Shown piece by piece: positions 12,456 to 22,725 of a stretch of 64,000 bases of DNA. The notes under the pieces are model-generated. The model was given only the letters and a program-made list of their open reading frames with translations. It did not search any database and was not told the DNA's origin. The position numbers and the translations under genes are program-made. The DNA comes from Pseudorasbora parva (lineage: Eukaryota > Chordata > Actinopteri > Cypriniformes > Gobionidae), in assembly GCF_024679245.1 (NCBI RefSeq), contig NC_090183.1:20751207-20815206 (forward strand). Reading direction: 5' to 3'. Position 1 is the stretch's first letter. Each line of letters starts with the position of its first letter.

Positions 12456-12560
12456 GTAAACCAACAATTTCAAGAGGGGCTACAGCCCCTTCAGGGCTTG
12501 GCCCCTAATAAAGTAAACTAACAATTTCAAGAGGGGCTACAGCCCCTTCGGGGCTTGGTC

Positions 12561-12605
12561 CCTAATTACAGCAAACATGACATGTATTAAAATAAACAGT
12601 ATTTT

Positions 12606-12643
<38 letters not shown>

Positions 12644-13171
12644 GGGGGGGATTTCTACTGGACATGTAGAAAGCACCAGCTACCATGCACAGGCATGTGT
12701 CTATGTTGGAACTGCTCCAATGCTGGTAAAGATGCAACACACAACAATTTACATCATCAACACATCCAAGTTAATTTTCACTAAATAGCCCTAGTTAGCT
12801 GTTAATAATCTAACTAGGGGGGCTCAAAACAGTTTCAGGGGAGGATCAATGGAAGTTAAACGATATTACATTACTTTAGTTATCAAAAGGAGAGCACACG
12901 TAATAGTCTAAATGTGTGAGAGTTCAGAGATACAGTTGTTTTTGGGAACTGTTTTCCCCCCGTCAGTCAGAAACTAATAAATGCCTTAGGACAGACCTTT
13001 GTGTATAACTATTTGTTGTAGTAATTGGAGCATGTCTAAAATAGGCAGGACAAGGTGTAACTTACTCCTGGAGATGTTTGGGAAACACTGTCGTAGTACA
13101 TAAGCTTCACTTCAAATAAGATAAATTCATAAATCTAGTCTACACGGAAGGGAAAATCTGAATTTTAATCG
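12561..13171. other. No gene seen; T34-G8 run
   Basis: A run of about 34 T followed by 8 G lies at 12609-12650. The rest is AT-rich sequence with no convincing open frame or repeat terminus that I recognise. Confidence 0.6.
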
Positions 13172-13466
13172 ATAACACTTTACAATAAGATACATTAGTT
13201 AACATTAGTTAATATATCAACTAACTTGAACTAACCATGAGCAGTTCATTTGTTACTGTAGTTGTTCATATTTGTTAATGTTAGTTAATATAAATACAGC
13301 TGTTCATGGTTTGTTCATGTTAGTTCACAGTGCAATGTTAATGATATATTAGATATTAATAATGCATTGAAATTAACATTAACAAAGATAAACAAATGCT
13401 TTATAAGTGCAGTTCATTATTAGTTAGTAATGTAGTTAACTAATGAATCTTATTGTAAAGTGTTAT
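13172..13466. mobile_element. MITE with about 32-bp terminal inverted repeats
   Basis: The ends are inverted copies of each other, ATAACACTTTACAATAAGAT at the left and its complement at the right. They pair over about 32 bp with one mismatch. The interior is AT-rich and rich in GTTAAC/TTAGTTAA words, with no coding capacity. If the element proper starts at ACACTTTACA, it is flanked by TA on both sides, as expected for a Tc1/mariner-type or related TA-target transposase. Confidence 0.8.
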
Positions 13467-13518
13467 TATTTTATCTTCTGGACGACAAAAAAAATCCAAC
13501 TTCAGACAAATGACAAGT

Positions 13519-13526
13519 GTTTAAAT
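13519..13526. repeat. Target-site duplication GTTTAAAT (left)
   Basis: This is the left copy of an 8-bp direct repeat whose right copy is at 16214-16221. An 8-bp TSD is the hallmark of hAT insertion. Confidence 0.85.
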
Positions 13527-14043
13527 CAGTGGTCGGCAACTGGCAGCCCGCGGGCCAAAAGTGGCCCGCCAGCGTTAATATCTGGCCCTCGCCGCGCCCG
13601 CATCTGCCAAATCTGGTAGATTGTTTTGATAGTGGCTGGTTCTGAAATATATCTGTCAGTGTGACGGAGGCGAGCTAATGAGAACTTTTCAGGTAAACTC
13701 CTGTTATTTCAAGAGACGCTCACTTCGTCTAGTGGCTAATGGAAAATTATGCAGTATTTAGCCTCATCGTTAGAGCATCAGACTCCCGTGCAGAAGAGCG
13801 GGCAGTGCGAATTTATATCAACATTTAATAAATTTTGTCTTTAGGGATTTTGCCTTCAAAAAAATACAGCAACGTTTTAGCAGCAATGTTTTATTTTAGG
13901 ATAAATTCAGAGCTTTCAATTTGAAAAGTTCTGAAAAACATGCAAGAGTCTGTGGAATGAATCGCTAGACACGCCTGTAAAAGAGCCATCATGAATTGTC
14001 TGGTTTGATGATAAAACGAACAGTGGACCATTAAAACGTTTGC

Positions 14044-14337
14044 CTATATCGCGTGGCGTCGGCACCAACATGTGAACAATAACAACTCAAATTCAGCTTT
14101 CTTTTTATCAAAAAATATTGACAAGAACCAGCAAAAAAGATGCCATGCTTCGTCTCGTCGTGCCGTCTGATTCTTTTTGACAATTTCGTTGCAGATTAGA
14201 CGCACCAGCTTTGCATTCACAAAACCAGGTAGGATGCATGCACAGATGCCTTCCCATTCTTCTTTGTATGCCCTGTTTTTGCTGTTAACTTTCCTCTTTA
14301 GACTCTCTGATAGTGCTATCTTAAATGTTAACCTCAC
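14044..14337 (-). pseudogene. hAT transposase N-terminal remnant (GTF2IRD2/ZBED-like)
   Basis: A 97-codon frame contains LKRKVNSKNRAYKEEWEG followed by ILPGFVNAKLVRLICNEIV. This matches the N-terminal zinc-finger region of the hAT transposase family that also gave rise to GTF2IRD2-like and ZBED/SCAND3-like proteins. A C-x-x-C-type half is partly lost: family members usually have PVCLICNE where this has LVRLICNE. The following His-rich half and the catalytic RNase H fold are not seen. I infer a dead transposase fragment, not a host gene. Confidence 0.6.
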
Positions 14338-14595
14338 TCTGCACTCGATGTAAATAATCGTTTACCCTACCCCCAAAACGCAAACGATTGCAAAAAAATG
14401 CAGTTTACTACGTGAGGATGCCAAGAAATAATTCTGAGCGTAAAATTATGCTACGTGACGTCAAATAAGTATCACAATAGGTTCCATGTGTAACAAGCAA
14501 ATTAAAATACATTTATAATTCACAAGTTCGTTAAGAGCACTCAAACATGCCAATAATGGGCTTATTCAAATCCTCTTTTATGTTTTGAGTTATAT

Positions 14596-14639
<44 letters not shown>

Positions 14640-14924
14640 TTATCCCTTGACTATATTCTGGCCCTAGCCTGGATGCCAGCCAAACTTAGCCCTGCCCACA
14701 AAATTTTTAGGTCTGGCAGTTGTGTTTGGCCTCAATCCATAGAGGAGTAATTATCTCAAAACAGAAACTGTTCGGACCAATGAAATGATCAGGGCGGGCT
14801 TTAGACGATGATGGACAGATGATAAACAGTAACATAATCATGCACGTCATCAAAGGCGCTTGGATTTTATTTGTTCGAATCCTAAACGGAGAGCTTGTTT
14901 GTATATGCATTCACCTTCACAATT

Positions 14925-15112
14925 TCTCTCAGAAATGATGATCATGTTGGGTAAGTACTCTGTGTATCATTAAATAATTGTATTTTTTTACAACACCGGC
15001 AAAGGTCGTGTATTCCAGCGTGCGTGCAGACAGGGTTGCCAAGTTTTTACAACAAAACCCGCCAACTACTAGCCCTAAAAACAATAGCTTCTCGTGGGGT
15101 TCTCCGGGGGCA
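14925..15112. repeat. 185-bp direct repeat, copy 1
   Basis: This starts TCTCTCAGAAATGATGATCA and is about 95% identical to 15637-15826. Differences are scattered substitutions and two short indels in A runs. It flanks the inserted satellite fragment on the left. Confidence 0.85.
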
Positions 15113-15113
15113 A

Positions 15114-15634
15114 AATGGGTCATGGGTCTGATGAAGCATACCAATTTTCGTTTCGATTGGTCAAGGTTTGGCTGAGATACAGCCTCTGAACCAAATTTGG
15201 GTTGACCTTGTTAAGTTCATGACATGATAACTTTTGAACAGAGATAAATATCAAAAATCTGTTTAGTCATTTCTGTGCGGTTCACTCCAACGTTCATCTG
15301 AGCCAAAATTGGACAAAATTTGAAGGAGGAGTAGCAAAAAAACGGAATACTATACTTTTCAAAATGGCTGTTACTGTAATGGGCGGAGCCTTAATGTAAG
15401 ATATTGAGTATGATGAGGGTAAGGAGGGGAATCAGAAGTACTAAGTTCAAAAGTTATATCAGTTTCAATGTTGAATTTTTGAACTGGTGGTGGCGCTATG
15501 GAGTTGGTAGTAGAGACTCCAAAATTGGTCCAATTACTTTTCATGAGCATCACTACAAGTATGCCAGAATTCATCATTTTCCTACTTACGGTTCATAAGG
15601 CTGCCATAGACACCCAGTGGAGAGGAAGAATAAT
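15114..15634. repeat. Satellite 3' fragment inserted in the hAT
   Basis: This matches unit 7 from about 11844 to 12357, beginning at TCATGGGTCTGATGAAGCAT and stopping at the AATAAT end of the unit. It keeps the tail side of the unit and lacks the tRNA-like side. Identity with unit 7 is higher than with units 1-6, including the shared deletion pattern. Confidence 0.85.
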
Positions 15635-15636
15635 GA

Positions 15637-15826
15637 TCTCTCAGAAATGATGATCATGTTAGGTAAGTACTCTGTGTATCATTAAGTAATTGTATTGTTT
15701 TACAACACCGGCAAAGGTCGTGTATTCCAGCGCGCGTGCAGACAGGGTTGCCAAGTTTTTACAACAAAACCCGCCAAATACTAGCCCTAAACAATAGCTT
15801 CTCGTGGGGTTCTCCGGGGAAAAAAT
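15637..15826. repeat. 185-bp direct repeat, copy 2
   Basis: This is the right-hand copy of 14925-15112. After it the sequence runs on into the unique remainder of the hAT element. Confidence 0.85.
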
Positions 15827-16213
15827 GGCGTTTGGGGGGTAACATGTGTTATTTTGGCAAGATTGCCTGCTAAAATTCGCACTCATGGGTCTGTATATCA
15901 CATAATAGTCGCTTCAACCTGCGAACATAGAAAACAATCCGCAGAAGAAAAAAAAACCCGGACTTGGCAACACAGTGCAGTTGAACTCTGTTGACATTTG
16001 ACAGTGCGTCGCTTCGTTGCTCTAGTTGTAGGTCTATCCAATTGATGGCTTTCCTGGTTCGGTTGAAACACGCCCCATGATTATGCCCAACATTAACAGC
16101 CCAATGGAGCCGTTTCAGACTCATATTTTGTATGACCACGTCAGGCTATTCTGACCCGCCATCAAGTGGCACTTTTAGTTTGGCCCATGGCCAAATATAC
16201 TTGGCGACCCCTG

Positions 16214-16221
16214 GTTTAAAT
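16214..16221. repeat. Target-site duplication GTTTAAAT (right)
   Basis: This is the exact right copy of the 8-bp TSD at 13519-13526. Confidence 0.85.
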
Positions 16222-16235
16222 ATTTGCATGTTTAA

Positions 16236-17478
16236 AGCTACACTGTGTGATATTTTCTCCCATCTAGTGGTGAAAAGGTATATGACCATCCAGTGAATAA
16301 TTGTTTCTGCTCCTCTCAATTTCGATTTCGTTTCAACTCCTACGGTGGCCGATTTAGTCATGGCTTTCAGTTCGACCTCTTCGGTGAGTGTTGCGTCAAC
16401 TCAAGTGATGAGGTAATTTTTGAAAACTATTATAATTTGCAGTTATTTAATTTACCAAATGATCTATGATCAAGTTAATCTATGTAAAATGAATAATAGA
16501 ACTGAATAATAACCAGTTCATTGCTAACATCAGCTATCAGGTTCCCAGACGAATGCAAGCTCTTAGTAAAGTAACTTTTATCAGTGCTATCATTATTCTG
16601 TATATTGTACAACACCACTAGCGTAAGGTAAACAAATTATACTGCAATTAAAATATTAATCTCATGTTATCCGTCATAGAACACGGATTTATGTTATAAG
16701 GTAAACAATACTTTTTCATCATTGACGCGAGGAAAACTATCCTAGACGTCGTTCGACGTAGTGTTATGCACAGCACACCATGATATAATTAGCCAAGCAA
16801 CAATAAAACTTCCAATATACACAAATAGGCTGAATTAATATTACCTGTCGAGAAGAAAGCAGGCAACGTCGGCGTTCTTTTTAAAATCGTTGCTCCTGAG
16901 CTCTTTCCATCTTGGAAAGGCCACTCCAGTATTAACTTTTGTCTTGTTGATTTGCCTGTCGCGTTGCCGTCTTAATTCTCTTTTCCGCTTCCTTGGCGAC
17001 TCTGATACATATCCCGCAATGTTACTAGGTCCCCGACCGGGGTCGAATTCGGTAATCAATTCCGGGACGTGGTTGCTTTTACACAGAAGGCGACCCGGCA
17101 ATGTTCCGGGAATATTGCGGGTCCGACGTGCAGTGTGAAAGGGGCTTAAGAGTGATGATCCTCCATCATCATAAAGCAGCCTCAAGCAATCCTCCTCTTC
17201 ACATTCGACACAGTGCCATCGAGTGTAAAAACGCGAAAAGCGAAGCTTGAATTTAAGGGTATGTCCCTCTTTGGCAAATGTACTTTCAATATGGAGGGGC
17301 AACATGGCGACCTCCATCCGAACCCTCAACACTTATGTATTTTCAATGGTATATTATAAAATTATGAGAATGCATTATTACTTGAAAGAAGTAAATATAC
17401 ATTAATGAGCACATATATTTTTGAAAGAACTAAGTGATTTTAGCTAAGAATAAACTAAAAAAGTTACACAGTGTATCT
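16236..17478. mobile_element. TTAA-flanked DNA element (1.24 kb)
   Basis: It is flanked by TTAA at 16232-16235 and 17479-17482. The ends are inverted copies: left AGCTACACTGTGTGA and right TTACACAGTGTATCT. TTAA duplications occur in piggyBac and Kolobok superfamilies. A CATCTAGTGGTGA segment near the left end is common in fish repeats. It carries one long open frame on the minus strand. Confidence 0.7.
16841..17332 (-). CDS. 163-codon open frame inside the TTAA element, function unknown
   Basis: This frame has no stop for 163 codons. Its C-terminal half is basic (ESPRKRKRELRRQRDRQI) followed by KVNTGVAFPRWKELRSNDFK, a pattern I associate with recurring fish repeat-encoded frames. No catalytic motif is visible. 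It may be a fragment of a transposase accessory region, possibly Kolobok-like given the TTAA flanks. That assignment is inference, and non-coding status is equally possible. Confidence 0.3.
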   Translation of the reverse strand: MLRVRMEVAMLPLHIESTFAKEGHTLKFKLRFSRFYTRWHCVECEEEDCLRLLYDDGGSSLLSPFHTARRTRNIPGTLPGRLLCKSNHVPELITEFDPGRGPSNIAGYVSESPRKRKRELRRQRDRQINKTKVNTGVAFPRWKELRSNDFKKNADVACFLLDR

Positions 17479-17482
17479 TTAA

Positions 17483-18589
17483 GATGCAAATATGCCCTTG
17501 CTAAACTCTTTTCAACAATAAAGCCAAACACACAGTTAAATAAATAATTAGCTTGTGGTATCCACATTGGGGTGTGCGATATTAACAAAAAATATCTCGA
17601 CATTTTCTGGAATTTTCTCGATAACGATAATTAGACAATATTTTGCTTAGTGTGTTATTGTGCTGGTACCTTGTTGCTGGTGATCAGCTGACTTGCTGAC
17701 TTTATTCTTTTTTTTTTTTTTTTTTTTTTGCATTTGCATTTATATGCATTCATAATCTTGTGTTAATTTCATGTATTTAATCAAATTCAATTATAATAAT
17801 AAGACACAATAGAGCTGTTACCAATCAAATGAAATAAGTATCAACAAAATTCAGCTTCGCAGTGGAGGAGAAACAGAAGCTGCATTTGAAGTGATATTTA
17901 CACAGACTGTTTAATGAGCTTAGAGGTAACAAATAACCTGCAGTTATGCATAAATAATGTTTTGAACAAAACGTTGAATACTGATATTTTAAAATTATTT
18001 AAAACATGAAAAGATACTTTAAATGTAAAATAACGGGTCCTTAAAAAGTCTTAAATAAGGTTTTCCCTTAAAAAAGGCCTTAAAAAGTCTTAAAATGTCT
18101 TAAATTCAGATTCGATGGGTCTTCAATATTTTGGGTCACATTACCTGGAATTTTTTTCCAGTCTGACGGACACCGGACTGTTATCATTGGATAAAATAAT
18201 ATGAGCGCAAACGTTATGAAATTCACAGAAGAAACATACTGAGGTAAAAATGTATCATGTTTAGTTTATTTCTAATATAGGCATAATATATCATGACAAG
18301 GGTTCTCTGTATTATAAGTACAAATGAGACAAACATGCGTCTTATAAGGCAGACAATCAGAATCAAATTTTCTGTTGTTAGTCTCTTTCACATTGTACCA
18401 CAGACACTAAAATGGATTTTATTCTTCAACTAACAGCTCTCCAGCTCTTCCAGTTCCTTTTAGCATAACCTATAAACGCTCCTGTATGTTTTAATGTTAA
18501 ACAAACAACAACAGGGGGAAAAAACAGTCCTACCTAAACTTAAAGGGGGGGGGGGGGGGTCAATCTCATGTCAATCTTGAGTACCTATA
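17483..18589. other. No gene seen; simple-sequence runs and repeat fragments
   Basis: This holds a T run near 17707-17729 and a GGTGTGCGATATTAACAAAA segment near 17570 like the ends of hAT-type elements. A short CTTAAAAAGTCTTAAA-rich stretch at 18038-18110 and a G run at 18545-18559 follow. No coding signal was found. Confidence 0.5.
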
Positions 18590-18657
18590 GAGTAGTATTG
18601 CATCCTTCATATCTCCGAAAAGTCTTTAGTTTTATTATATTTATAAAAGAAATATAG

Positions 18658-19002
18658 GCTGTACCGAGTCTTTCCGGAAAAAAAGCTGAGGGTGGTAAGC
18701 CGAGGGTGATTATGGTGAAGTGTCTTAGTCTCCTTGATAGGCACAAAATCCTCCGACTTGCCCGGGAGAAAAAACATCTAGAGTTCAACGGGGATTGTAT
18801 TCATATATTTCCTGACTTTAGCGCTGCTTTACTTAGTAAGCGACGTCAATTCGATGACATAAAGAAACAACTCCAACAACGCAAACTGGAATACACACTG
18901 ATTTACCCGGCTACTCTCAGGATTGTCTTTAATGGGAAACCTCAATTGTTCAAAACTCCAGCAGAAGCGAACTGTTTTTTACAGAGCGCTGTAAATCATT
19001 AA
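18658..19002 (+). CDS. LINE ORF1 fragment, L1 ORF1p C-terminal domain
   Basis: The frame is open from 18658 (after a TAG) to a TAA at 19000-19002, 114 residues. It contains PRVIMVKCLSLLDRHKIL, REKKHLEFNG, IHIFPDFSAALLSKRRQF and TLIYPATLRIVFNGK. This is the order seen at the end of the RNA-binding RRM and in the C-terminal domain of L1 ORF1p (the Transposase_22 family). The coiled coil and most of the RRM are missing because the element is 5' truncated. The protein would bind LINE RNA as a nucleic-acid chaperone. The start used by an intact copy is not in the window. Confidence 0.75.
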   Translation, partial: AVPSLSGKKAEGGKPRVIMVKCLSLLDRHKILRLAREKKHLEFNGDCIHIFPDFSAALLSKRRQFDDIKKQLQQRKLEYTLIYPATLRIVFNGKPQLFKTPAEANCFLQSAVNH

Positions 19003-19423
19003 CTGTCTTACCAACTGATTTACTATCTTTACTTGATTTGATGGAACTGCAAAATTTGCTGCAAAATGGTGTAGACTTTTTCTGAAGGCTTTGATTTTGT
19101 AATTGTTTGAACTGAACTTGTGAAACAATATCACTATTTCTCCTTTTGTTTTAAGCAATTTGTGTTCTTATTTGTGTACTAAGCCCTGGTTGATAAATAG
19201 TTGAAGCATATGCTCCTTAGTTGTATGGTGTGATTTACTTAATTTTTTTAATATTACAAGAAGGGGCTTTCCTTTGTTTTGTTTATATTGGGAGCTGAAG
19301 ATGTAAATCATGTCACTACAATATTTAGTATACATTAGCAGATAGTCTGCTTCTCTTTACGTTTATTTATTTTTTCAATTTCAAATGTTCTGGACTTGGC
19401 AGTTTGTGCTTGTCTGTGTGTGG

Positions 19424-19460
<37 letters not shown>

Positions 19461-19520
19461 GCTCTTCCATCCAATCTAATGTCCCTCTCTCTTATTTTTT
19501 TTCTGAATGACTATGGTTAA

Positions 19521-22343
19521 AGGTTTATTAGTTATTCACTTATTATTAGGAGTCTACCTCATAAAATTGATCTTCTTAGAGCATGGCTCTCATATAATAA
19601 GCCTGCTGTCATTACTCTATCTGAAACTTGGTTAAATAGTAATGTACATGATGATGAAATAGGTCTTGATGGCTATAATGTATATAGAGCAGATAGAGGT
19701 AGTCGTGGTGGAGGAGTTGCTACTTATGTTTCCGCAAACTTATCTTCTGAACTTATTATAGCAAATGAAAGCCCCGTACATTTTGAATGTCTTTTTGTCA
19801 GAATATGCTTTCATCAAAGTAAACGTTTGATTATAGGAAACATATATAGACCCCCAAATTCTTTATCCGAATCAACTAATAATATCCTTAGTACCATCAA
19901 TTCTTTAAATTGTTCTGATGAAATTATAGTACTCGGAGATTTCAATCGAAATTGGCTTGATAGATCCTCCTTGAAAGAGAGGAATCAGTTTGAGAGCTTA
20001 AATCTGACTCAATTAATACGTGAACCCACTAGAGTGGAAGGGAACTCCAGGTCTCTCTTAGACTGGATTTTGGTCACACATCCAGATAGAATTGTTGATT
20101 CAGGTGTTCTGTCTGATTGTTTTAGTGACCACTCAGTTATTTTTTGTACCTGGAAAATAAGGTTACCTCGTTTACCACCTAAAATAATCAAGGTAAGACA
20201 ATTAAAAAATATGAATAATGATGCATTTATTCAAGATTTATTATGTATTAACTGGAACAGGATGGACTTAATTCCCTATGTTGATGATGCTTGGAATTTC
20301 TTTTATACGGAAGTTTTAAAAGTTATAGATAATCATGCTCCATGGGCTTTAGTTAAAGTAAAGGGTAGACATCTACCATGGATAACTGGTGACTTAATAT
20401 TTCTTTTCAAGCAAAGGGACAAGGCTTGGGTGAGATATCATTTAACAAAAGATCTGGTGGATTGGACTGAGTACAAGCGATTAAGAAATGTCTGTACTGT
20501 TAAAACAAGAAATGCCAAATCTGATTACTATAAAAATTCATTATTAAATGACCTTACAAATCCGAAGCATTTTTGGAAAAAACTTAATTATCTATTGAAT
20601 AAATCTAATATGAGCTCCCCTGCAAAATTAAGAATAAATAATAATATTATTAGTAATCCAACCTCTGTAGCGGATGCTTTTAATCAACATTTCTCTTCTG
20701 TTTGTAATCTACGTCCACCTGACTTTTGTTATTCCAAATCTGTGAATAGTAATGTTGTAAATAGCTCTTTCTCATTTACTACAATTCTTCCTATTGAGGT
20801 GCAGCAGGCAATTTCTGAAATTAAATCTGGAAGTGCAGTTGGTATAGATGATCTCGAGATAAAGTTTATTAAGGTTGCCTCTCATGTTCTAGCATATCCT
20901 TTATGTGATTTATTTAATTTATCTATATCTACTTGTAAAGTCCCAGTCATGTGGAAGTGTGCAAGAGTAACACCTTTATATAAAAGTGGTGATCCACTTG
21001 ATCCTAATAATTACAGACCAATCTCAATTATTAGTACTGTAGTGAAAATATTGGAAAAAATTATATTCAAGAGATTGTTTAAATACATTAATGAGTTTTC
21101 TATTCTTTCTCCAAATCAATCAGGTTTTAGGCCCAATTTTTCAACTACTACTGCTCTTTCAAAATTTGTTAATGATGTTACGTCGTCTTTGGACAATAAT
21201 TTGTCCACTGGAGCAATTTTTATAGATCTTACCAAAGCGTTTGATCTGGTTGATCATTATATTCTCTTAGACAAATTATATAATATTGGTCTCTCCGAAC
21301 AGTCCATTTTATGGTTTAGTTCATATCTTCATTACAGACGTCAGTGTGTAATTGTTAATGATTCTTTCTCTCAGTTCGTGATAATGGATAAGGGTGTTCC
21401 TCAAGGTTCTTGTTTAGGCCCTCTTTTATTTTCAATTTTTATCAATGACCTCCCTCAAATTTGTGTTGATAGTCAAATTCTCTTGTATGCTGACGACACA
21501 GTTATTTATTCTTCAAAACGTGATATTAATTTAATTCAATCCTCACTGCAATTTGATTTTAATATTATTCAAAGGTGGCTTTCGGATAACGGACTTATAT
21601 TGAACAAAAGTAAATCATATAGTATGTTATTTTCCACTCGTTCTGTCCGGTATAACCAATGTAATAGTCTATCAATTAAATTCTCAGATAGGTTACTTAT
21701 GGAGCATGTTGAGAAATTTAAATATTTGGGCCTTTGGCTTGATTCCAGTCTCTCCTTCAGGCCTCATATTGACTCTATTGTGAGAAAAGTAAACTATAAT
21801 TTAAGATTATTATATCGTTCAATTAATTGTTTTCCACCACTAATTAGATTAAGACTGGTAACTCAGCTATTATTTCCTATTATTGATTACGCTGACTTTG
21901 TTTATATGAGTACAACAGAATCATGTTTGAAACCCTTAAATGTTGTCTATAACAGTCTCTGTCGATTTGTGTTGAGATGTCCGTTCCTAACCCATCATTG
22001 CTCTATGTATCAACAATTGAATTTTTTATCTCCTAAGGCCAGACGACAGCTACACTGGTTTCCGTTTATTTATAAATGTATCTTTTTTAATTATCCTCTT
22101 TACTTGAAGCAATATCTAATCCCATATAGGTCAACTTATGGCCTGAGACACCATGATCATCTTTTTTTTTCTGTCCCAAATATATCAAAAGAAATTGGAA
22201 GACGCGCTTTCAAATTCAAAGCTCCCTTTGATTGGAATAGCTTACCCTGTTCCTTAAGGTCCATCTCTTCCTTTCCACTCTTTAAGACAGCTCTGTTAGC
22301 TTATTTACAATCATGTGATCATTGTAAATGTTTCTCTATATGA
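19521..22343 (+). CDS. LINE ORF2: AP-type endonuclease plus reverse transcriptase
   Basis: Open from 19521, just after a TAA at 19518-19520, to the stop at 22341-22343, about 940 residues. Endonuclease motifs in order: SLPHKIDLLRAW, LSETWLN (catalytic Glu), RGGGVATY, NIYRPPN, VLGDFNRNWLD, SLLDWILV and SDHSVIF (catalytic Asp-His). RT motifs: RVTPLYKSGDP, NYRPISII, SGFRPNFSTTTAL, FIDLTKAFDLVDH, GVPQGSCLGPLLF, and the YADD catalytic box in LLYADDTVIY. The closing segment KYLGLWLDSSLSF is typical of jockey-superfamily LINEs (CR1/L2/Rex-like); the exact clade is undecided. The first few endonuclease residues are missing or in another frame, and no ATG near the start is convincing. Confidence 0.9.
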   Translation, partial: RFISYSLIIRSLPHKIDLLRAWLSYNKPAVITLSETWLNSNVHDDEIGLDGYNVYRADRGSRGGGVATYVSANLSSELIIANESPVHFECLFVRICFHQSKRLIIGNIYRPPNSLSESTNNILSTINSLNCSDEIIVLGDFNRNWLDRSSLKERNQFESLNLTQLIREPTRVEGNSRSLLDWILVTHPDRIVDSGVLSDCFSDHSVIFCTWKIRLPRLPPKIIKVRQLKNMNNDAFIQDLLCINWNRMDLIPYVDDAWNFFYTEVLKVIDNHAPWALVKVKGRHLPWITGDLIFLFKQRDKAWVRYHLTKDLVDWTEYKRLRNVCTVKTRNAKSDYYKNSLLNDLTNPKHFWKKLNYLLNKSNMSSPAKLRINNNIISNPTSVADAFNQHFSSVCNLRPPDFCYSKSVNSNVVNSSFSFTTILPIEVQQAISEIKSGSAVGIDDLEIKFIKVASHVLAYPLCDLFNLSISTCKVPVMWKCARVTPLYKSGDPLDPNNYRPISIISTVVKILEKIIFKRLFKYINEFSILSPNQSGFRPNFSTTTALSKFVNDVTSSLDNNLSTGAIFIDLTKAFDLVDHYILLDKLYNIGLSEQSILWFSSYLHYRRQCVIVNDSFSQFVIMDKGVPQGSCLGPLLFSIFINDLPQICVDSQILLYADDTVIYSSKRDINLIQSSLQFDFNIIQRWLSDNGLILNKSKSYSMLFSTRSVRYNQCNSLSIKFSDRLLMEHVEKFKYLGLWLDSSLSFRPHIDSIVRKVNYNLRLLYRSINCFPPLIRLRLVTQLLFPIIDYADFVYMSTTESCLKPLNVVYNSLCRFVLRCPFLTHHCSMYQQLNFLSPKARRQLHWFPFIYKCIFFNYPLYLKQYLIPYRSTYGLRHHDHLFFSVPNISKEIGRRAFKFKAPFDWNSLPCSLRSISSFPLFKTALLAYLQSCDHCKCFSI

Positions 22344-22677
22344 GATTAATTATATATGGTCTATTTATTTATTTATTATTATTATTAATTTTACTAATTT
22401 AATTTATTACTTTTTTATTTTATTTTATTTATTTATTTATTTTTTTTTTATTTTTTGTATACTTGGGTTATATGTATCTTTCTGTTTGTTCTTGGTGACT
22501 TAATCAAATACGGTGCTCTCAAATATGGTTCTCTCCTGTAATATTTTGTTTTTGAAATTGTAATTACTTTATGCTGTTTATATGAATATTTTGTGGTCAG
22601 AGGGGGGATGGATTGGGGTGGTTGTTTGTGTGGAAGAGTTTTTGTATGTGTGAGAATGTAATTGTCTGATGTTATTT

Positions 22678-22725
22678 TGAGGACCCCCTCGAAAACGAGA
22701 TGTTTCATCTCAAGGGGTTATCCTC
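22678..22725 (+). other. 3' UTR stem-loop of the LINE
   Basis: GAGGA pairs with TCCTC as an outer stem, and CCCCT pairs with AGGGG inside it. A small inner hairpin AGATG-TTT-CATCT lies within. It sits about 30 bp before the A-rich end. In L2-type LINEs a 3' stem-loop is recognised by the RT, and this is placed where such a signal should be. Confidence 0.55.

Larger units (their letters stand above)
10530..12560. repeat. Satellite unit 7 (rearranged) with hairpin tail
   Basis: This unit starts like the others but changes after the tRNA-like module. About 400 bp at 10905-11305 are not in units 1 and 3-6 and include a second tRNA-like stretch. About 250 bp of the middle body are missing at 11833. 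The 3' part is diverged and ends in AAT runs plus hairpins near 12477 and 12533. Confidence 0.8.
13527..16213 (-). mobile_element. Decayed hAT transposon (2.69 kb)
   Basis: The element begins CAGTGGTCGGCAA and ends TTGGCGACCCCTG; these are imperfect inverted repeats (11 of 13) with CAG/CTG tips. It is flanked by identical 8-bp copies of GTTTAAAT. The left end carries the GCCCGCGGGCCAAAAGTGGCCCG palindromic region common in hAT elements. A transposase remnant lies on the minus strand at 14044-14337. The right half has a satellite fragment between two copies of a 185-bp direct repeat. A TTTA microsatellite lies at 14593-14638. Confidence 0.8.
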
